Counted from the stretch's first letter, positions 1 to 11,968 are shown. The stretch is DNA of 64,000 bases from Megamerina dolium (GCA_963854835.1 OY978526.1:91772140-91836139); one strand, 5' to 3'. The notes: generated from the sequence alone by a model not told the origin. Program-made: numbers and translations.

Positions 1-49
1 ACACCTGAAGAAAGTGTTTAAATTAATTAAATTGTGTTTTTCTTTTATT

Positions 50-880
50 AGAAGCATGGGAACGTGCACTCTATGTCTGTAGAAGGGCAATAGAAAAAAG
101 GTGGGGAATGCAACTTGATATTGTTTACTGGCTTTACAATAATCTTATAGAGGGTCCTAGCTTGGTGGACTGCACTCGGTAAATTCTCTCATAACAAACC
201 TTTGGAAAGAATACAAAGAGCGGCAAGTATACTAATCACAGGAGCACTTAGAACAACATCAACGTTAGCACTAGAAGCGCTTCTTCACTTCACTCCACTC
301 GATTTATTCGGGAAACAGATTGTGGCAAACTCAGCAGTACGACTCAAAGGCTTGCACCTCTGGGCACCAAAGCTCTATGGACATGCAAGTATTCTGGGTC
401 AGTACAATATCGAAACATCTCTTGATTATGTCAACCCCATTCAGGCATTTGAAAGGAAATTCCAAATATCCTTCCCCGACAGGTACGCCTAGGAAACAAG
501 AGGACCTCCGCCACTCTCTACTCTCATCTTTATAGACGGTTCAAAACTGGATGGAAGGGTGGGAGGGGGTGTATACTCGAAGGATCTCAACCTTAATATC
601 TTATTCCGCCTGTGCTGACCACTGTAGTGTGTTTCAGGCAGAAGTAAAAGCTATTAATACTGTACTCACTTGGGTCAAGCAGAGCACTGTCTCTCGCAGA
701 GACATTTGTATATTGAGTGACAGCCAAGCTACTATCAACGCCCTGAACTCCGTTCTTGTTAAATCTAAGACCATTCTTGATCTCTCGATGAGATTACAGA
801 GCAGCATATCATTTTCTTGTGCTGGGTGCCTGGGCACAGAGGTATACGAGGAAAAAGCAAAGTAGATGAGCTAGCATGAA
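50..880 (+). mobile_element. Non-LTR retrotransposon fossil: reverse transcriptase C-terminus and RNase H
   Basis: This is a broken copy of a LINE that carries an RNase H domain (I/LOA/R1-like group). Around 57-180 one frame reads like the segment after the reverse transcriptase fingers and palm (ALYVCRRAIEKRWG). At 202-490 comes the conserved stretch ERIQRAASILITGALRTTST, then LEALLHFTPLDLF. From about 528 an RNase H domain begins (FIDGSKLDGRVGGGVYS) and continues in another frame with FQAEVKAIN, LSDSQATINAL and, in a third frame near 808-872, CWVPGHRG and VDELA. RNase H acidic positions in FIDGS, AE and LSDS are still visible. Frameshifts and stops separate the parts, so it is dead. The domain order is certain; the clade is inferred. 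Confidence 0.85.
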
Positions 881-1119
881 AGGGCACAAAGGAGGCCTTA
901 ACTAAATAAAACACAGGTTTAGTCTTTTCAAAATTTGTAGCCAACGCCTACATAAGATTTAAAATTAGTTAATAATTCTTACAATATATTATTATTACTA
1001 TTATGTGTTAACATTTTGAAGTGCCCGGGTCTAATCAAATTTCCAAAAATATCTTCAATTTTGCACTGCTATAAGACTACGTCTGACATCCATTTGTGTG
1101 GAATTTTTTTTAATATAAC
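881..1119. other. AT-rich spacer, nothing recognised
   Basis: This lies between the LINE fossil and the MITE. It starts with a short A-rich stretch that could be the decayed 3' tail of the LINE. I see no coding frame or repeat structure. Confidence 0.4.
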
Positions 1120-1127
1120 ATTAAAAT

Positions 1128-1487
1128 TAGGTCTGTGGGATTAATTGTTTCGTCGATCGATTTTATTTATCAAAATTGTGATTAATCAAATAAGAAATTA
1201 TTCGAATAAAATATTCAAAATATTTATAATATTTTTTCCGATACAAAGTAGAGAAAGGTGACTTTCCATAGCTACGAATATGAGAATACATTTTAAATTT
1301 TTATTTACAAATAGAATTTTAAAAACAAAGAAAAACTAAATTAAAAATATATTAATTAATTAAAATTCTGATTAATCGAACAATTCGTAATTTGATCTTA
1401 ATCAGAATTTTGATCAATAGAATAATTGATTAATCAAGATTTTGATTAATCAGACTGTTCGACTAAACGATTAATCGCACAGATCTA
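1128..1487. mobile_element. 360-bp hAT-type MITE with perfect 8-bp target duplication
   Basis: The two ends are inverted copies of each other. The left end begins TAGGTCTGTGGGATTAAT and the reverse complement of the right end begins TAGATCTGTGCGATTAAT, with similarity fading over about 65 bp. Immediately outside lie identical 8-bp direct repeats ATTAAAAT at 1120-1127 and 1488-1495. An 8-bp duplication is the hallmark of hAT-superfamily transposases. The interior is very AT-rich, contains repeated GATTAATC motifs and has no coding potential, so it was mobilised in trans. The boundaries follow from the duplication and are exact. Confidence 0.88.
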
Positions 1488-1495
1488 ATTAAAAT

Positions 1496-1865
1496 AAAAT
1501 TCACATATTCATATATTCATATATTTTACTATTTCTTCTTAATTTTATAAAAATAGCATTGCTAATGATGGTTATCAGAAAGTTATGCAAATTCGGCTTT
1601 AACATGAATTACAATAAAGAATTCGCTATTTTTATTTTGATTTAGCATAAATGGATGTCTTTTTGCACTTCTTTTAAACCAGTAGTAACTTTGGGGGCAC
1701 TTTTTCACATACTATGAGACATAAAATATTTGATTCCTCTATTTGTGCCTAAATCCTTTTCCCAAAACAAAAGCAGTAGATTTCACCCATCTTAATATGC
1801 ATGCACTGTATTTTGCTTATTTTGACTAAATGCAGATTTTCTCTAATATAAAGTGATTCATTGAA

Positions 1866-1899
<34 letters not shown>

Positions 1900-2281
1900 A
1901 CATCATCATCTTTAGAGATTTGATTCGCTATAAGAGTTATTATAATGAATTTCATACACACATACATATGTATCTATGTATGAGTGTTTGAATAAAAATT
2001 ATATGCATGGCAGTAATAACCACAACGACAAAATCAACAACAACAACCAGCTATTATGGGCCGGCAATATAATACAATATTAACAAGCATGTTGATTTAT
2101 TCATATAAATTAAACAAATGAAGCAATAGCTTCAGCAGCAGCAACAACAACAACAATAACATGGAATTAACAATAAGTGATTGAATTGTGCTGCAAGACA
2201 ATTTGTATTTATTAAACTTTTTTTCTTTAAAATTATTTCCTGATTGCAATGTAGGGGTATAATATTTATGTATTGTATATA
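1496..2281. repeat. AT-rich spacer with (ATC)n microsatellite
   Basis: No gene is visible. A (TCA/ATC)n microsatellite occupies about 1869-1911, and CAACAA/CAGCAA-type low complexity lies at 2030-2160. Confidence 0.7.
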
Positions 2282-2579
2282 CAGGGTGATTTTTTAGCAA
2301 CTTTCTTTTTGGCAACACTGGTTTTGACAGCTCAGCGGTGCTCGTGTAACATGTTACTGTCAAACATGTTCAGTTTGGTCTATAATTTAATCATGAATCG
2401 ACTTACAAGCGAACAACGCTTGCTCGGTTTATTTATTCATTCATTATACCCTGCATAATGCAATATGCATGGTATATTCATTTCGGTCAGATGTTTGTGT
2501 CCACTTGAAGGAATCTCCGGAGATATAGACATGGATATATATTCGTGATCAGCGTCGATTAAATTTTCGATTTAACGAT

Positions 2580-2630
2580 GTCCGTCCGTCCGTCCGTCCG
2601 TCCGTCCGTCCGTCCGTCCGTCTGTCTGTC
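2580..2630 (+). repeat. (GTCC)n microsatellite of the mini-me/DINE-1-class element
   Basis: This is about eleven CCGT units followed by CTGT units. In mini-me elements a GTCY repeat is a structural landmark and a source of microsatellites. Confidence 0.95.
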
Positions 2631-2639
2631 ACCTGGCTG

Positions 2640-5600
2640 GTTCGCACGATAACTTGAGTAAATATTGAGCTATTTCGATGAAATTTGGCATAAGTAATCT
2701 ATGATCCAAGGGTACGGAGGGGATTGATATTGGGCATGATCGGTCAATAACCACGCCCACACCAAGCATTCAAAGCGACTAACCTCGAAATTTTCAAAAT
2801 TTTTAACTTGCTATAACTCACATAATATACAACTTGGGATAACAATATTTGGCACATAGACTTATATTATACTACTATATAACCTCGCCAAAAGTGGTTG
2901 AGCCACGCCTACTTTTTAGCGTAGCTCTCATACAAAGTGTCTGTACTTCTTTTAAATTGAAACAGCTGTAACTTCTACAATCTTCTGTCCAGAATAACCA
3001 TAATTGACACTTAGATTAACATGATAGTCGGAAATAATATGGCAGAAAATCAGTGTGCCACGCCCACTCCTTTTTGGGTCTCCCATACAAAGTTGCGGAA
3101 ATTAAAAAAATGTTACCGGTTATAACTTGCAAACTATTCAGCGTAGAATAACGAGATTTAAGGTGTGAATTAGTATTGTACGAGCAACTAGGCTCACAGA
3201 AAATGGGCGCACCACGCCCAGTGTTTATCGTAGCCCCCATACAAATTTTAAATTGAAACAGCTGTAACTTCGGCAGTATTCTGCCTAAAATAACCATAAT
3301 TGACACTTAGATTAATATCGTAGTCGGCAAAAATGTGGCAGAAAATCAGTGTGCCACGCCCACTCCTTCATGAGTCTCCCATACAAAGTCAAGGGAATTA
3401 AGCTAAAACTTTTAAGCTCCATAACTTACAAACCATTTACCGTATGACAACGAGATTTAAGGTATGGATTAGTATTATACGAGCAACTAGGCTCACAGAA
3501 AATGGGCGCACCACGCCCACTGTTTATTGTAGCCCCCATACAAATTTTAAATTGAAACAGCTGTAACTTCGGCAATCTTCTGCCTAAAATAACCATAATT
3601 GACACTTAGATTAATATCGTAGTCGGCAAAAATCTGGCAGAAAATCAGTGTACCACGCCCACTCCTTCATGAGTCTCCCATACAAAGTCAAGGGAATTAA
3701 ACTAAAACTTTTAAGCTCCATAACTTACAAACCATTTAGTGTAGGACAACGAGATTTAAGGTATGGATTAGTATTGTACGAGCAACTAGGCTCACAGAAA
3801 ATGGGCGCACCACGCCCACTGTTTATTGTAGCCCCCATACAAATTTTAAATTGAAACAGCTGTAACTTCGGCAATCTTCTGCCTAAAATAACCATAATTG
3901 ACACTTAGATTAATATCGTAGTCGGCAAAAATCTGGCAGAAAATCAGTGTACCACGCCCACTCCTTCATGAGTCTCCCATACAAAGTCAAGGGAATTAAG
4001 CTAAAACTTTTAAGCTCCATAACTTACAAACCATTTACCGTATGACAACGAGATTTAAGGTATGGATTAGTATTATACGAGCAACTAGGCTCACAGAAAA
4101 TGGGCGCACCACGCCCACTGTTTATTGTAGCCCCCATACAAATTTTAAATTGAAACAGCTGTAACTTCGGCAATCTTCTGCCTAAAATAACCATAATTGA
4201 CACTTAGATTAATATCGTAGTCGGCAAAAATCTGGCAGAAAATCAGTGTACCACGCCCACTCCTTCATGAGTCTCCCATACAAAGTCAAGGGAATTAAAC
4301 TAAAACTTTTAAGCTCCATAACTTACAAACCATTTAGCGTAGGACAACGAGATTTAAGGTATGGATTAGTATTGTACGAGCAACTAGGCTCACAGAAAAT
4401 GGGCGCACCACGCCCACTGTTTATTGTAGCCCCCATACAAATTTTAAATTGAAACAGCTGTAACTTCGGCAATCTTCTGCCTAAAATAACCATAATTGAC
4501 ACTTAGATTAATATCGTAGTCGGCAAAAATCTGGCAGAAAATCAGTGTACCACGCCCACTCCTTCATGAGTCTCCCATACAAAGTCAAGGGAATTAAACT
4601 AAAACTTTTAAGCTCCATAACTTACAAACCATTTAGCGTAGGACAACGAGATTTAAGGTATGGATTAGTATTGTACGAGCAACTAGGCTCACAGAAAATG
4701 GGAGCACCACGCCCACTTTTTATCGTATCCCCCATACAAATTTTAAATTGAAACAGCTGTAACTTCGGCAATCTTCTGCCTAAAATAACCATAATTGACA
4801 CTTAGATTAATATCGTAGTCGGCAAAAATCTGGCAGAAAATCAGTGTACCACGCCCACTCCTTCATGAGTCTCCCATACAAAGTCAAGGGAATTAAACTA
4901 AAACTTTTAAGCTCCATAACTTACAAACCATTTAGCGTAGGACAACGAGATTTAAGGTATGGATTAGTATTGTACGAGCAACTAGGCTCACAGAAAATGG
5001 GCGCACCACGCCCACTTTTTATCGTATCCCCCATACAAATTTTAAATTGAAACAGCTGTAACTTCGGCAATCTTCTGTCTAGAATAACCATAAATGACAC
5101 TTAAATTAATATCGTAGTCGGCAAAAATCTGGCAGAAAATCAGTGTACCACGCCCACTCCTTCATGAGTCTCCCATACAAAGTCAAGGGAATTAAACTAA
5201 AACTTTTAAGCTCCATAACTTACAAACCATTTAGCGTAGGAAAACGAGATTTAAGGTATGGATAAGTATTGTACGAGCAACTAGGCTCACAGAAAATGGG
5301 CGCACCACGCCCAGTGTTTATCGTAGCCCCCATACAAATTTTAAATTGAAACAGCTGTAACTTAGGCAATCTTATGTCTACAATAACCATAATTGACACT
5401 TAAATTAATATCGTAGTCGGAAATAATCTGGCGAAAAATCAGCGTACCACGCCCACTTCTTATTGGGGCTCCCATACAAAGTTGAGGAAATTAAACAAAA
5501 ATGTTAACCACCATAACTTAGAAACTATTCAACGTAGGACACCAAATTTAAGGTGTGGATTAACATTGAAAAATTAATTGGATTTACTAGAAAGTGGTAA

Positions 5601-5650
5601 GCCACGCCCACTTTTTATATAGCTCCCATACTAAGCCTCGGAATTATCTT
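2640..5650 (+). repeat. Tandem array: 299-bp higher-order units built from two ~150-bp monomers
   Basis: The anchor CAGCTGTAACT recurs at 2963, 3259, 3558, 3857, 4156, 4455, 4754, 5053 and 5352. The first spacing is 296 and all later ones are 299 bp. Each unit has two diverged halves that both contain a CACGCCCACT box followed by CCCATACAAA, so the unit is a dimer of ~150-bp monomers. More degenerate monomers flank the array (2640-2960, 5500-5650). Units 3259-3856 and 3857-4454 are nearly identical as a 598-bp pair, alternating ACCGTATGACA and AG(C/T)GTAGGACA variants. Units 4455 and 4754 share a different TTTTTATCGTATCC variant. This pattern indicates recent unequal exchange. The identical 68-codon open frames in several units arise from the repeat and are not genes. 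Confidence 0.92.
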
Positions 5651-6237
5651 AAAATCCTTTTACTTCGTCAAAGTCAACCATATTTCGGGTGTAAATTAGT
5701 AGTATATGCAAAAATTGTTTCTCGAAAAGTGGAAATAAAAGAAAAGTTGGATATTCGAGTAAACTTTTTATATATAAATCTACATATGCAGGGTATAGTT
5801 TGGTCGGCCCCAGCCGACTGTAAGGAGATTTTTTTATGATCAGTTTGGGCGACCTTCTGAGGCGGCTATTCGGAATTTGTGGTTAAATTTCGCATCAAAT
5901 TTACATTAATGGACATTAAACCACCAACACGCTTAGGTAGAGTGCGGAAAGAGGAAAATATCGCAGCTGTATCCGCCAGTGTTGTTGATGACCGTGAATT
6001 ATAGATTTATTCGTGAAATACCGGCCGTTATGTTGGAGAGAGTATGCCAAAATTGGACTTAGCGTATGAACCATTTGAGGCGGTCAACATTTACATGGAA
6101 TCATCTTTAAACATTGAATTATATAGATCGTTATATCGACTCAAATAAAGATTTCATACATTTCTCTAAATTTTATGCGTTTTTTTAAAATCAAATCCGA
6201 AAAATCTTAAATCTTAACCTTAAAAAATCATCCTGTA

Positions 6238-6773
6238 TAATCTTCAAATACAACACTGCCAAAAATTCTCTACTTTGAAATTCTCTACGTGAAAAAAAAC
6301 CGCCAAAATGTTATGGAACCGCCACGATATGAAGCTAGACTTGGACTATGTTGTAAAAGTTACACGATATGGGCTAGAGTAAGAGTAAGTAAAATACTAA
6401 GAAGGGTTAGATTTATTACCAACTTTCTGAATATCCTACATATGTACATATTATAGCAAAGTATGTGAAATAGCACAATCAGCCCATAAATATCTGCTCT
6501 CTTCTGTTTGACTTTTACTACCTAGACATGTTAATGTGTGATTGCATATTTTCTAAATAAGTTATGTTATATATACATATGTACTTGAGGTATGTACCAT
6601 ATATGTACATGCATATATGTAGTATGTATAACTGTCTATTGTCAGTTGTTGTTATGTTTATTCTTAAATTAACATTATCATTAGATTATATTTATTGTTT
6701 TCATAAAAGCGACAAAATAATCCGTCAGCAGCATTAACAATTTGTTTGCTTGAATGCAAATAGTTAATGTTGT
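6238..6773. other. AT-rich spacer, nothing recognised
   Basis: This lies between two mariner-type elements. It contains only scattered ACATATGTA-type low-complexity motifs. Confidence 0.5.
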
Positions 6774-6775
6774 TA

Positions 6776-7905
6776 GGCAATCAGAAAAGTCTTGCGCCCC
6801 ATAATGAACAAATTTTTACATGTACTTATGTGAATTTTTCAATATATTCTACTAAAACTTAAATACGCTTAGTCCAACACAATAATTCTATTCCATCATT
6901 TAAGTATGATCTGTCATTTGATGGGAAACCGATTCCCAGACTGTAATTAACAGATATATACGGAGAATACGGAAGATCAAACAATTCGTACTTTAATTTA
7001 CCGAATTTAGCTGTAGTAACTTTTGTGAAGACGGGCATTGCATTGATGAAAAATCTATTTTTTCTTTAGTACACCAGGTCTTTCTACATGAATGTTTGCG
7101 TCCAATCGATTCAAAACGCTTGATATTCTGAGTTGATTTGTTTTTTCTGAAGATAATCTACCAATGAACGATTTTTGTGATTTTTTCGGTGCACTTCTCA
7201 CACATTTCATTGTTTTGACTATTCTTTTCGTTCTGGTCTATAGTGGTGGAACAAGGTTTCATGAAACGATGCTTATTTTATTTACAAGTTTGAAGTTTGA
7301 CAAGTACGCATTCAGTTGCATTTTAGTCTATAGTTAGCCAATGCGTTAATCATCTTGCACAAAATTTTTTTTTTCATTTTTAATTCTTCATGCAGATTTT
7401 GATCAGCTCGTACTTTTGAAATATCCATTCCATATTCACTCGTCGATCATTTAATATAATATCATGGAGTTTTTGTATGATTTTTTTCTGTTGTGACTTA
7501 TTGGAATTGCCAATTGCTAGCCGTAAGTAAGTACCGCTAGAAAGAAAAATCTTTTCCATATCAAAGTTTCATATCAGATGAGCGATCGAACTCAAGACCT
7601 TTAGATTAGAAGGTTAATGCACGAATCACTGACCTATGGCAACCACACCACATATTTACAATATCGGTATGAATTTCTTGATTAGAAAATATTTTTCAAA
7701 TAAATATTCAATGAATGTACAATTTTTTGAAATTTCTATTAAAAAAAAAACCAAACACATCCATTTCTAATGGCTTTTAATCAAGGAATAAATTGACAGA
7801 TCTATTTGAAATTTGACATGTGATCGATCGATGATGTCCTAGTTCAATTATTTTATTAGCAATATCGACACCGATGGCATTAGGCGCAACACTTTTCTGA
7901 CTGTC
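6776..7905 (-). mobile_element. mariner (DD34D) fossil with both inverted repeats, holding a SINE
   Basis: Inverted ends are visible: GGCAATCAGAAAAGTCTTG at 6776 and, reverse-complemented, GACAGTCAGAAAAGTGTTG at 7905. They match at 19 of 23 positions and are flanked by TA on both sides (6774-6775, 7906-7907). The minus strand carries broken mariner transposase text, in order from about 7490 to 6840: HDIILNDRRV, LHEELKMKK, SAPKK, VLNRLDANIHVERPGVLKKK, FHQCNAR, KYELFDLPYSP, and a C-terminal NDGIELL/WTKRI block. The second catalytic Asp, normally in HQDNA, is Cys here, and the third, in the YSPDLAPSD motif, is lost. Stops and frameshifts are frequent. A SINE copy (about 7495-7650) interrupts it. 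This is an inactive old copy. Confidence 0.85.
7495..7650 (-). mobile_element. Diverged copy of the tRNA-derived SINE
   Basis: Read on the minus strand, a tRNA-like head (GGTTGCCATAGGTCAGTGATTC, then TTGAGTTCGATCGC resembling a B box) is followed by GGCTAGCAATTGGCAATTCC. The latter is the family's diagnostic central block, seen as CGGCAAGCAATTGGCAATTC at 44681. The 3' part is missing or unrecognisable. It lies inside the mariner fossil, so it inserted later. Confidence 0.65.
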
Positions 7906-10900
7906 TACGTATGTACGAGTATCCATGCCTTGTTGCTTTGCTGTCAGCAATGTGAATGTAATATATTGATTATGATAATGATCATGAGATTTTCATACAA
8001 TATGTTTGTAGGAAAGCAACAACAACAAATCATTTTATGCACACATTCATAAAAAGATATAAAAATCGATATTAAGCGAAACGCAAAAAAAAAGACTACA
8101 AGAAAAGTCATGAATGAAAATAAAGTTGAGGCACATCAAAAACTGCAAAATCCAATAAAAGTCGCAAAAAAATTAATGTTAATGCAATTTTATAACATAG
8201 TGATGCTGTGTGACGTTGGTTGCGGTGGTGGCGATGAAAAGAGGAAATTTTACATTAAAGCTATAATAAGGCGGCTACTGATCCGGTAATACGACGAACG
8301 GCGGCATATATGTAGAAAGCTTTTGTATTTTGTTGTATTACCTGCTGCTGCCATTATTACTCTTTTTTTTTTTTTTTTGCAAATTAAAACTTACTTTTTT
8401 GTGTATTTTAAGCGTTTTGCCGCAGTAATAATGTAAAAAAAATAGGAGGTGTCTTTTCGATTAATACCTTATGTATTGCAATTTTTATTAAGCTCTTCTT
8501 CCTCTTATTTTTTTTTTATTCAGCAATATGTATGTTTGTATGATACATACTCATATTTGTGTAGTAAGTACTTTCGAGAGTGCGTTGCATAAGTGAGATT
8601 GGAGATGCTTGATATTAACGTTGTTGTTGTCGTTGTGAAAGTGAGGTTTTACCAATTTATTGGTGATATTTAATAATTTTTATAATATTGTAAATTTTTA
8701 TGTTGTATATGAAGTATGTACATATATGGTATTATATATTTTTGTAACATGTACATAAGTTTCAATTATTCACATATGGGAGTGGTATTTGTAATTTTGT
8801 ATTATCTTATTTCCGAATGAGTCAACTTTCAGTTGAATGTGGGCATTGAACTATTATCGCATATGCGCATATTCATGTATGGGCATCTCACATTGGACAT
8901 TTGTCTGCAGTAATTATTCACTTTTTCGACTCTCAATCATTAGATGAAAAGCAAAAACCCCTGAAACCATTGCATCAAATATGTATATTGAATATCTGAT
9001 GCTATTTAACACTGTATGACAGGTCAGAGTATATCGGAGAACTGAAATGGTAGTTTTTCCCTTAGTCAGCTTCAAACGGATGTTAATATTTTAATTTTGG
9101 GTTTTTAAGTGGCGTGATTTTAAAGAATCATTATACCGTGCTCTCAAAGTGTCAAGAGTTAATTTCGTTTATGCTTCCGTCTGTATGACCCAAAAGAGAG
9201 GTGATGCAAAAGTATATGCATTATTGATCAAAATCCACCATTCACCATCTCTTTCTGTTTGATATGGTATGTGCTGGTGTACTGAACATATAATTTACTG
9301 ACTCATTTTGAGTCCCCGAATTATTCGGTATTTTACTTTTCTTACAGATCAAATCTGAATCTGGCTCGAATCTGAATTAAGTTTGTTATATTTAAGATGC
9401 TGAGTAGAATTGTAGAAGGGCACTTGTCACTATCTATGTTATTATCTATTTTTTTGTAGAGGATATGATATTATAAATTAAATAAAATTCATAAAACTAA
9501 CACCGATTGCATTGCAAATTATCAAGCTCAATGACCTGCTTTTATAAATATAATTTATATATATCATAAATTTCTCAACATACCTACATGTATATATGTA
9601 TGTATGCAAATCATATCATCTCACTGTCATCTTCTATACATACATAAACATAGTTAGATGAACTTACCGAACTTCAAAATTATTTATGAATACCAAATGA
9701 ATATACATACCTGAAATGAAATAATAAAGTAAAAATTTATTAAAAGATTATTTGCAAAAAAAATTAAAATTAAAAATTAAAAAAATATCAAGGTGAATAT
9801 AATTAAGTCTATGATATAGATTTTAAACAGCAAATAGAAATCAAACAAATAATGGAAAATGGGGTAATTCAAGTCAAAACATACAAAATATACACGTAAT
9901 TGCCCCACATTTCAAACGATTGCAAATATATAAAAAGAAAATAATAATAATAATAATAACAATAGTAATAGCAGCAGAAATTTCGTAAAAGTCATATCAT
10001 ACATACAACAGTAGTCAAACTGAAAGACATGCGTGTGCTTTGTATGTCATGACAATCAATTTGTATGACAATTAAATCACAATGAGGCATCATTAAATAC
10101 AGCACACGCGCATAATTGGATGTAAATGTAATAATAAACGTTTAACATAGTTAAGCATCAAGTGCATTAAACTATCGGCAGTAATCGCATTTAGGTATTT
10201 TGATCACACCCACGCCTAGCCTCAAAACAATGGTACATACGTACTTGCAACAGCGAAAATAAGAAGGGGGTCGATAATCGAGAGAGTCGAGTCAATAAAA
10301 TTCTGTGTGCACAAGTGCCGTACTATGTATATATGCAATAAAACAAATCTGTTTAATTTTTTTACTAAGTTGACTTGTACATGTTGGCTACAGAAATGAC
10401 CTTGAGTATAAATATGCAACGTTGTTGTTGTTAGCATAAATATACGTAGATTGTTAACGTAAACAGGCATACATACTTACACGTTTATGCTAATATGAAC
10501 GTGAAACATAATAAAATTAACTGTGTTTTATTCCACAATTCATTATCATTACACCAATAAAACGACATAAATACTAAGTTTCTTAAACATAGTTGATTTG
10601 ATTTTTATTTTATATATAAATATAAATTATTTAATTGATCAATTGTTTTAAAAATAGTGAAATATTTAATTGTGTTGAAAAATTCTTTGTTTTCCTTTTC
10701 TTCTTAATTATAATATGTTTGACGTTTGAATAAAAAAATATTGATAAGTACAGAGATGTTTGTACAAATTCAAGTAATTCATGGAAAGAAGAACTGAATA
10801 ATAGAAATATCATTATCTTAGTTATCCTGGATCTTAAAGATTTAAGGAAGATTTAAATTTAAAAAATGAAAAAAATTAATATAACTGATTTGTATAGTTG

Positions 10901-11968
10901 ATATATAATATGAAGCACGGTAACATACCTGAATATTTAAATAAAAATGTAGGGTTGATTAAATAAACGCATAATAAAGATACTAGAAATGAATATAATT
11001 TTAAATTGCCATTATTCAGAACAGAAATAGATAAACAAAATATATTCTACAAAGGATTAAAATGTTTTAATAAACCCGCAATGGGCATCAAAAGCTGTAT
11101 GGGAATTTTAATTTTTAAGGCAAAATTGTATGAATTTTGTAAAAAATTAGCAATAAGCTAGGCATAAGAAATTTATTGTAATAAATTATGCTTTTAGCTG
11201 TAATAAATAACTAAATAAATATAGTTATATGCTCTGAGTTACCACCTTTGTTGTTGTTTGGCGTTTAACATTGACAAAGAAGTGACAAATGCTTTCGACA
11301 ATATAAAATGCATTGTTTTGTGCGCAAATTATAAGATAATTTTGGAAAATTTTTATACTTTTTAACAATTTTATAAAAATTGTATGTATCATACGTGGGC
11401 AGAAATGCTATACTTTAAAATTGCAAGACCATTACATGAAATATATTAAAAGGGTTTTTAGGTGTGAATATAGTTTTCGAATACGGGCAATTCTTTTTTT
11501 TATTATAAATCATCTACATAAGTATAGTATATCAATTACTGGGACATTTAGCTTAGATGATCAAAAAACATTTTTTAACTAACTTCTTTTTAAACATCTG
11601 AAACAATTAGTATATAAAAAATGACTATGTTGGGGTTTAAATTCAATTCAAATTTGTTGCTTTTGATACAAGTAGCACGATATTATAGAGGATTCATCAC
11701 GAAACTCCATCCACTTATTACGTGTAATACAACGGTGTAGATTATATTATATAAATATGTAAATATTAAGTACATGCAGTTGCATAGATACTCGTACATA
11801 TGTGTTTAAGTGGATAACAGTATTTAGATAATATTGTATATACAATATATTAAATCTCTCGTATAACGACTGGCGTTAATCTTTAAGCAATCGACCGACC
11901 GCTCAACTCCATTTGTAAAACTTATATAAGAAACGATTATTGAATGTATGAATACAACGTTGATAGTG

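Larger units (their letters stand above)
2445..5836 (+). mobile_element. Helitron-like mini-me/DINE-1-class element with expanded tandem core
   Basis: The layout matches the dipteran mini-me/DINE-1 family. It has a short palindromic start (TATACCCTGCATAATGCA at 2445), a conserved leader including ATTTCGGTCAGATGTTTG and TTCGTGATCAGCGTCG, a (GTCC)n microsatellite at 2580-2630, a tandem-repeat core (about 2640-5640), and an inverted echo of the start (CATATGCAGGGTATA near 5784-5797). It closes with a terminal hairpin (GTCGGC/GCCGAC, loop CCCA, 5803-5818) and a T-run. It encodes no protein; such elements are thought to be mobilised by Helitron RepHel proteins in trans. It sits inside the mariner copy. 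Family assignment rests on recognition of the leader and the layout; exact ends are uncertain by a few bases. Confidence 0.8.
2282..6235 (+). mobile_element. Tc1/mariner-like element, internally deleted, interrupted by a Helitron-like insertion
   Basis: The ends form inverted repeats: CAGGGTGATTTTTTA at 2282-2296 and its partner ending ATCATCCTG at 6235 match at 14 of 15 positions. TA dinucleotides flank both ends (2280-2281, 6236-6237), the normal mariner/Tc1 target. After the left end a transposase start is readable (MNRLTSEQRL, from about 2392). Right of the foreign insert, from 5837, DQFGRPSEAAI is recognisable, then AAVSASVVDD. The text then jumps near 6000 to the far C-terminus (FIREIPA, MLERVCQNW). 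The catalytic core is missing, so this was a short deletion derivative (about 560 bp without the insert) that could move only with outside transposase. About 25 codons are also lost at the insertion point near 2440/5837. Confidence 0.85.

Noticed and set aside
1869..1911. Possible CRISPR-like or regulated repeat
   Set aside because: It is a plain (ATC)n microsatellite without spacers.
3648..5050. Four identical 68-codon open frames (MYHAHSFMSLPYK...) as a tandem gene family
   Set aside because: They recur exactly with the 299-bp satellite period and exist only because the unit happens to be open in one frame. The adjoining units break the frame.
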